Below, in pieces: positions 58,746 to 64,000 of a stretch of DNA of 64,000 nucleotides (its first letter is position 1; every line of letters begins with the position of its first letter). Made by a program: the position numbers and the translations under genes. The notes under the pieces are model-generated. The model saw only the letters and a program-made list of their open reading frames with translations, was not told the DNA's origin and did no database searches. This DNA is from Megascapheus bottae. Its lineage: Eukaryota > Chordata > Mammalia > Rodentia > Geomyidae. The stretch lies in contig JANJXV010000194.1 of assembly GCA_024803745.1 (NCBI GenBank), positions 248,001 through 312,000 on the forward strand. Direction: 5' to 3'.

Positions 58746-59129
58746 AGTCCAGATACCTTAGTTTAAAAAGTATATCTGGATATCTTAGTAGATTTTTCTG
58801 ATCTTTCCTCATTCATCTCATGGAACCACATAATCTTGATCCTGATCTGACTAAGAGCCTGCATTGTGCTTAATAAAGTCATTCCACATATTCCAGTAGA
58901 ATCTGGACAGCTAACAGCCACTTACCAATGCTTTATTCTGCGTTTAGGCCAGTATGTCTTCATACCATCTACACAGTCAGCTATATCATCTTTCCAGAAG
59001 TATCATTGAGTGTAGAACACTCAGAACTAAAATAATTGCATAAAGATGTAATAAAACCCCTTGATTCATTAAGAAAATTTCTGTACCACTTAGAGCAAGT
59101 ACATTAGTGGTATTTACCTCTAGCCTCTT
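58746..59129. other. No gene seen
   Basis: AT-rich spacer pairing with 20201-20589. Confidence 0.5.
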
Positions 59130-59545
59130 TTTTAAAAAATTTATTAACATTGAATTTTACATCATATTTCAAATGTCATGTTTAACCAACAAGTATTCAA
59201 GAAGGGAATCGCTATACAATCACTGGCACATAGATTTTAGAATATAGTAAAAATTAAGCTGAGTCTTTGTATGTCATAGATACAGATTAATCTATAATAA
59301 AACACATGTCTATAGAATGTATAGTCTATCCTAGATTTTTATGTTTATGTAGTTATGTTTATATCTCCAAAATTATGTCCAGAACTTTGGGTATCAACTA
59401 TTCAATCATCGCTCTACTACTGTTTGAAACTAATATCCATATATTAAGGATATCATGTACCGTTTGTTCCTTGGTCTTGACTTATCTCACTCAACAGGAT
59501 TCACTCTAATTTCATCCACTACCCCAAAAATGCCATTATTATTTT
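59130..59545 (-). mobile_element. Old L1 fragment
   Basis: Pairs with 20590-20998. Confidence 0.55.
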
Positions 59546-59559
59546 TTTCTGTGCAGATC

Positions 59560-60138
59560 TTCTTTTTATGTATTTATATTTATTGTAATTTATAGAAGGG
59601 TTACATTATATTCACCAGATAGAAGGTGCATTACTTCTCAAACTTTGATAACCCATGTAATGATATGGTCCCCATTTCCCTTCTCCTACCCCCACTCATG
59701 TTCATTTCCCACCTTCCCTATCCAATTTCAAATAACCAATTAGGCACATATGAAATATATCCGAAAACAAGGTGAAATATTGTAACAATATGATATAACC
59801 AAGGGATAGCAAAAGAGATAAGAGATCACATAGTTCATTAAGGACAACAATCACTCATTATATGAGTTTTGTTTCTTTATCTTGGAGGTCCTTACATTTA
59901 GTGTCATACTATTTGTCACGATGTCTCTAGATTTTGTTCTATTGTAAATCTCTGGTAGCAGAGCCCAAGGTTTCTACTGAATTTGACAAATGAGGGAGAC
60001 TCTTGGGCCTATGTTCCTTTGAGTTTGGCTTACTTCACTTAATATGATTTTTTTCCTTTTCATCCACTTCCCCAAGAATGCCATTATTTTATCTTGTCGG
60101 TTGGCTATGTATCATTCCATTGTGTGTGTGTGTGCGTT

Positions 60139-60169
<31 letters not shown>

Positions 60170-60235
60170 GCGTGCGTGTATCACATTTTTTGTAGTAGGG
60201 CATCTGGTTGTTTCCATCATCCAACCTCATTTTCT
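59560..60235 (-). mobile_element. L1 3'-end fragment (3' UTR retained)
   Basis: Pairs with 21010-21480 but includes the extra 59641-59838 3' UTR sequence. That sequence aligns with the array L1 3' UTR ('tatgatataaccaagggata'), showing that SD-A suffered a deletion and SD-B did not gain an insertion. Confidence 0.8.
60121..60178. repeat. TG microsatellite
   Basis: Longer and interrupted version of 21377-21414. Confidence 0.9.
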
Positions 60236-60244
60236 ACAGATATT

Positions 60245-61385
60245 TTTATAGTCTCTTTTTTATTTTCAGGGTAATGTATAGAGGGGTTACGATTACATTT
60301 ACAGGTAGTGGACTGCATTACTTCTCACACATTTATTCCACTCCACATGTTTTTGTCCCCAGTTCCCTCTCCCCTCCCCTTCCCAATCATCTTGTTTCCC
60401 CCCTTCGCTTTCCTATTTGACATAAACAAATAAACATATATACAATATGCCAGGGAAAAATTCAGATACAGTAACAATCTGACATTAACCAAAGGGCAAA
60501 ATAAGAGATGAGAAATAACATAGTAGATTAAGGACAAAAATCACACAAGATTAAGAGCAACGATGACACAAGATATAGCTCTTGTTCCCATATCCTAGAG
60601 ATCCTTTCATTTAGTCTCATCCTATATGACCTTATATACCTAGGTTTTTGAGTTATTGTAATCCTCTTCTAGGAGAGTCCTAGATGTGAACTAATTATTA
60701 CAAATGAGGGAAACCATTGAGATTATGTTTCTTTGGGTCTGGCTGCTTCACTTAATATGAATTTTTCCAAGTCTTTCCATTTCCTTACAAATGGGGCGAT
60801 GTCATTCCTTCTGATGGCAGCATAGCATTCCATTGTGTATAAGTACCACATCTTCTTGATTCAGTCATCTACTGAGTGACATCTTGGTTGCTTTCATATC
60901 TTTGCTATGGTAAATAGTGCTGCAATGAGCATCATTGTGCTAGTGGCTTTAGTATGTCCTTTTTTCTGGACAATTGGGTAGATGCCAAGTAGTGGATTTG
61001 CTGGATCATAGGGGAGCTCTATGTTCAGTCTTTTGAGGAACCACCACACTGCTTTCCCTAGTGGTTGAACGAGTTTACACTCACACCAACAGTGTAGGTG
61101 TGATCCCCCCTGGTCACTTCCCCACCAGTATCTCTTATTAGATTTTTTGATAATGGCCATTCTGACTGGAGTCAGGAGGAATCTCAAAGTTGTTTTGATT
61201 TTCATTTCCCTTATTGCTAGAGATATGGAGCATTTCTTCATGTGTCTAAAGCCCATTTTAATTTTTTCTTCAGAGAATACTCTTTTAAGTCTTTAGCCCA
61301 CCTTTTAATAGGATGTTTGTTTCTTTGAAGATTTGTTTGGGAGAGATTCATGTTTTTCAGCTATAGATATATTTTAGATAACTAC
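60245..61385 (-). mobile_element. 5'-truncated L1
   Basis: Pairs with 21490-22620. The ORF2 C-terminal remnant is at 60894-61256. Confidence 0.8.
60894..61256 (-). pseudogene. L1 ORF2 C-terminal fragment
   Basis: 120 residues nearly identical to 22129-22491, with the same decayed cysteine motif. The small differences ('PANPLLGIYP' here, 'PGNLLLGIYP' there) show SD-B is closer to the L1 consensus. Confidence 0.8.
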
Positions 61386-61404
61386 ATATATTTTTGTAGA
61401 AAAG

Positions 61405-61530
61405 AGAATGGAAGCCATCATGCTGGCTCACAACTTAATTTCAGCTACTTAGGTGGCTCAGGGCTTAGGATCACAGGTCAAAGCCAACCAGGGCCCTACA
61501 GTGTGTGAGATCAAACTCTGTGAACATACA
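61405..61530 (+). mobile_element. 7SL/B1-like SINE part
   Basis: Pairs with 22645-22775. Confidence 0.65.
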
Positions 61531-61556
61531 ATGACTGTAAGAGGAATCTCACTGCC

Positions 61557-61755
61557 TGGGAATGTAGCCTAATGGTAGAGTGCTCACCTAGAATGCATGA
61601 AGACCTAGGTTCTATTCACCGGTACCGCATACTCAGAAAAAAGCTAGAAGTGGCTCTGTGTTTCAAGAGGCAGAGCACTCACCTTGGGCAAGCGAGTCCA
61701 ATGAAAATGTCTAGGCCCTGAGTCCAAGCCGTAGGACTGGCAAAAAGAAAAAAAA
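61557..61755 (+). mobile_element. ID-like dimer SINE
   Basis: Pairs with 22795-22988. Confidence 0.8.
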
Positions 61756-61857
61756 GAGCAATCTTACTTAAGTAACAAGGAATGTACCCTATATTTATAC
61801 AGACTGAAAAATTCATTAAGAAATTAGAAAATATGTATAAAGTGCATAATTTCTTTT

Positions 61858-61975
61858 GTGTGTTGGCACTGGGTCTTCAACTGAGTGCTTCAGCTCTATC
61901 CCTGACCTTTTCTGCTCAAGGCTAGCACTCTACCAATGCAGCCCCAAATCAACTCTCTTCAATTGAGATATAAGC
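61858..61975 (-). mobile_element. Degenerate ID-like SINE
   Basis: Pairs with 23095-23210; 'ctagcactctaccaatgcag' is better preserved here. Confidence 0.5.
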
Positions 61976-62167
61976 GATGAATATTTCAAGGTGCTTCATG
62001 AAAAACATTTTTATAAATTGAAACTTTCAACACAGTCTTATTTTAGTATGAATGTTGAGATGGGAAGAGACAGAAAAAGTGAAATGTTTCCTGATCGCCA
62101 TAGAGAAGAGACTCAGCAGAACCACTGTGGTCTGCAGGCTTCTTTGTCAGTTTTGTTTGCTTGTTTG

Positions 62168-62380
62168 ATTTTTGTCAATTGTGGGGCTTGAACTCTGGGC
62201 CTGGGCACTGTCCCTGAGCTCTTCAGCTCAAGGCTAGTGCTTTAATCTGTGAGCCACAGTGCCACTTCTGGTTTTTCTGGCAGTTAACTGGGTACTTTGG
62301 CTGGCTTTAAACTTTGATTCTCAGATCTTAGCCTCCTGAGTAGCTAAGATTATAGGTGTGAGGTACCATCACCAGGCTGC
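62168..62380 (-). mobile_element. B1/ID composite SINE
   Basis: Pairs with 23405-23616. Confidence 0.8.
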
Positions 62381-62740
62381 TGCTCTGTTACCATGCAGGT
62401 TCTGGATCAAGAACTTCAAGTTCTTACTTCAATTTTTTCTTCTCTTGCCTGATAATCTGCCATTTGAACGAAGCCCCAGTTCCTGGTCTTTGTTGGTTAA
62501 TGAGAGATATTATGATTTTCTAATATTCAGAGCAACGATTATAAAACCCAGCATTTTACTTACTTGAATAAATTAAGAGACAGGACCTAGTGAGATGGAA
62601 AACAAAATTTTTTTTCAAGTTGCTATCCTGTTCTAATGCATAAGTCTGGCTATTTTGCTTACACACAAATATGTATTTTACCAATTTCTACTCTATTTTT
62701 GCTTAGCTTAAAACCACCACTGCCATTTCATAGATTTTAT

Positions 62741-63012
62741 TGTTGTTGTTTGCGGTGCTTGAACTCTGTGCCTGGGCTGTTCCTCAGATCTTCAGTTCAA
62801 TGCCAGTGCTCTACTACTTTTGATTTGTCCAGTCCTGGGCTTGAACTCAGGGACTGAGCACTGTCCTTATATTTTCTCAAGGCTAGGGCTCTACCACTTC
62901 AGCCTCAGCACCACTTCCAGCATTTTTCTATGTATGTGGTATTGAGGAATTGAACCCAGGTCTTCGTGCATGCTAGGCAAGCACTCTACCACTAGGCCAA
63001 ACTCCCAGCCCA
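62741..63012 (-). mobile_element. ID-like half plus complete ID-like dimer SINE
   Basis: The half at 62741-62824 is followed by a dimer at 62825-63012 ending 'ggccaaactcccagccc', its intact 5' end. In SD-A this end is deleted. Confidence 0.75.
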
Positions 63013-63049
63013 AAATTATTCATCATTACTATTAGCTATCTTCTTTTTT

Positions 63050-63282
63050 TTATTATTGATTCGTCATGTTGCTTGGACTTTGGGCCTGGACTGTCCCTGA
63101 CCTCTTCAGCTCAAGGCTAGCGCTCTTCCTCTACAGCTCCATTTTTGGTTTCTGGTAGTTAATTGGTGATGTAAGTCTCACAAACATATGTGTCCAGGCT
63201 GGCTTTGGGCTTTGAACCAAGATCCTCCAATCTCAGCCTCCATAGTAGCTAGAATTACACGCTTCAGCCAGCAGTGCCTGAC
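63050..63282 (-). mobile_element. B1/ID composite SINE (complete version)
   Basis: 'cttggactttgggcctggac' to 'ccagcagtgcctg'. Truncated in SD-A (24238-24415). Confidence 0.75.
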
Positions 63283-63288
63283 TGTTTG

Positions 63289-63431
63289 ATGTCTCTGTCT
63301 CTGTCTCTCTGTCTGTCTGTCTCTGTCTGTCTGCCTGTCTCTCTCTCTGTCTCTCGGTCTCTCTGTCTCTCTCTGTCTCTGTCTCTCCCTGTCTCTGTCT
63401 CTCTCTCTCTGTCTCTCTCTGTCTCTCTCTG

Positions 63432-63482
<51 letters not shown>
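63289..63482. repeat. CT/GTCT microsatellite
   Basis: Expanded version of 24416-24536, ending in a pure CT run. Confidence 0.9.
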
Positions 63483-63483
<1 letters not shown>

Positions 63484-63775
63484 GGTTGTAAGACTTTAAT
63501 TGTGCACCTGGGCAATGTCCCTGGGCTCTTCAGCTCAAGGCTACAACCTTAAACACCTTGAGCCACAGTGTCACTTCTGGTTTTCTGGTGCTTAAGTGGA
63601 AGTAACAGTTTCATGGACTTTAGTGTCTGGCCTGGCTTTGAACTGTGATCCTCAGAACCCAACCTTCTGAGATCATTTCCATCTTTTTTTTGGTGTAAGT
63701 GGTACAGAGTAATTGAACACAGGGCTTTGTGCATACTAGGCAAGCAAACTACCACTAGTGTGCACTCCAGCCTTA
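63483..63775 (-). mobile_element. B1/ID composite SINE and adjacent ID-like half
   Basis: Pairs with 24537-24728 and 24735-24830. Confidence 0.7.
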
Positions 63776-63794
63776 GATAAGGGCTTTCTTTTTC

Positions 63795-64000
63795 TTTTTC
63801 TTTTTTTCACTCATAGGGATTGCACTCTGGGCCTGGATGTTTACCTTAAGCTCTTCAGCTCAAGGCAAGAGCTCTACCACTTGAGGCACATTGTCATTTT
63901 GAATTTTCTGGATTATTTGGAAATAAGATTCTCACAGATTTTTATGCCTGGGCCGTCTTTGAACCTCGATCCTCCAGGGTAGCTAGGATTACCAGGGTGA
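63795..64000 (-). mobile_element. B1/ID composite SINE cut by window end
   Basis: Pairs with 24852-25053. The window ends within its 7SL part. Confidence 0.75.

Larger units (their letters stand above)
56110..64000. repeat. Duplicated block SD-B (pairs with 17574-25053)
   Basis: Second copy of the block, collinear to the window end. It keeps about 200 bp of L1 3' UTR (59641-59838) and 118 bp of SINE sequence (62995-63112) that SD-A lost, and has longer TG and CT tracts. Confidence 0.95.

Noticed and set aside
63264..63552. Arg/Glu and Ser/Leu repeat ORFs
   Set aside because: Translations of the CT microsatellite and the adjoining SINE.

Overview
This is mammalian, rodent-type DNA and not a compact microbial genome. 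Evidence: long AT-rich noncoding stretches, many LINE-1 (L1) copies, CT/TG/TTTC microsatellites, a KRAB zinc-finger locus with introns, and dozens of short SINEs of two kinds. One kind is an ID-like (tRNA-derived) dimer. The other joins a 7SL/B1-like piece to an ID-like piece. From memory, ID-dimer SINEs of this type are described from Geomyoidea (pocket gophers, kangaroo rats, pocket mice), so a geomyoid rodent is the most likely source. That is an inference and was not searched.

Layout. (1) 1-17573, array A: direct tandem copies of a unit of about 7.4 kb. Each unit is a segment of about 1.4 kb, here called F, joined to a minus-strand L1. (2) 17574-25053, duplicated block SD-A: SINEs and old L1 3' ends. 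(3) 25054-44868, sequence present once in the window. It holds an unrecognised decayed coding region (26713-28084), an inverted diverged copy of F without the L1 (29146-30500), an inverted/rearranged old L1 (35586-36470), and a broken KRAB zinc-finger gene (36840-42083, minus strand). (4) 44869-56109, array B: the same F+L1 unit again. (5) 56110-64000, SD-B: a second copy of SD-A running off the window edge. Arrays A and B both join their SD block at the same break inside L1 ORF2. The whole therefore looks like a direct duplication with a period of about 38.5 kb that contains a smaller 7.4-kb tandem repeat.

None of the L1 copies is intact. The full-length ones share the same lesions: a stop near the end of ORF1, a stop in the ORF2 region before the reverse transcriptase, and a frameshift after the endonuclease. 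They are duplicates of one dead insertion, not separate retrotransposition events. Other lesions are shared in conflicting groups, which indicates gene conversion or unequal exchange between units.

No intact protein-coding gene is demonstrable. The best coding evidence is the KRAB locus: a 127-nt KRAB-A exon, a 90-nt KRAB-b exon and a last exon with matching phases and good splice sites, followed by stop codons before and inside the finger array. I see no convincing new functional system. The most unusual features are the nested tandem architecture, the mosaic L1 copies and the inverted L1-free F copy.
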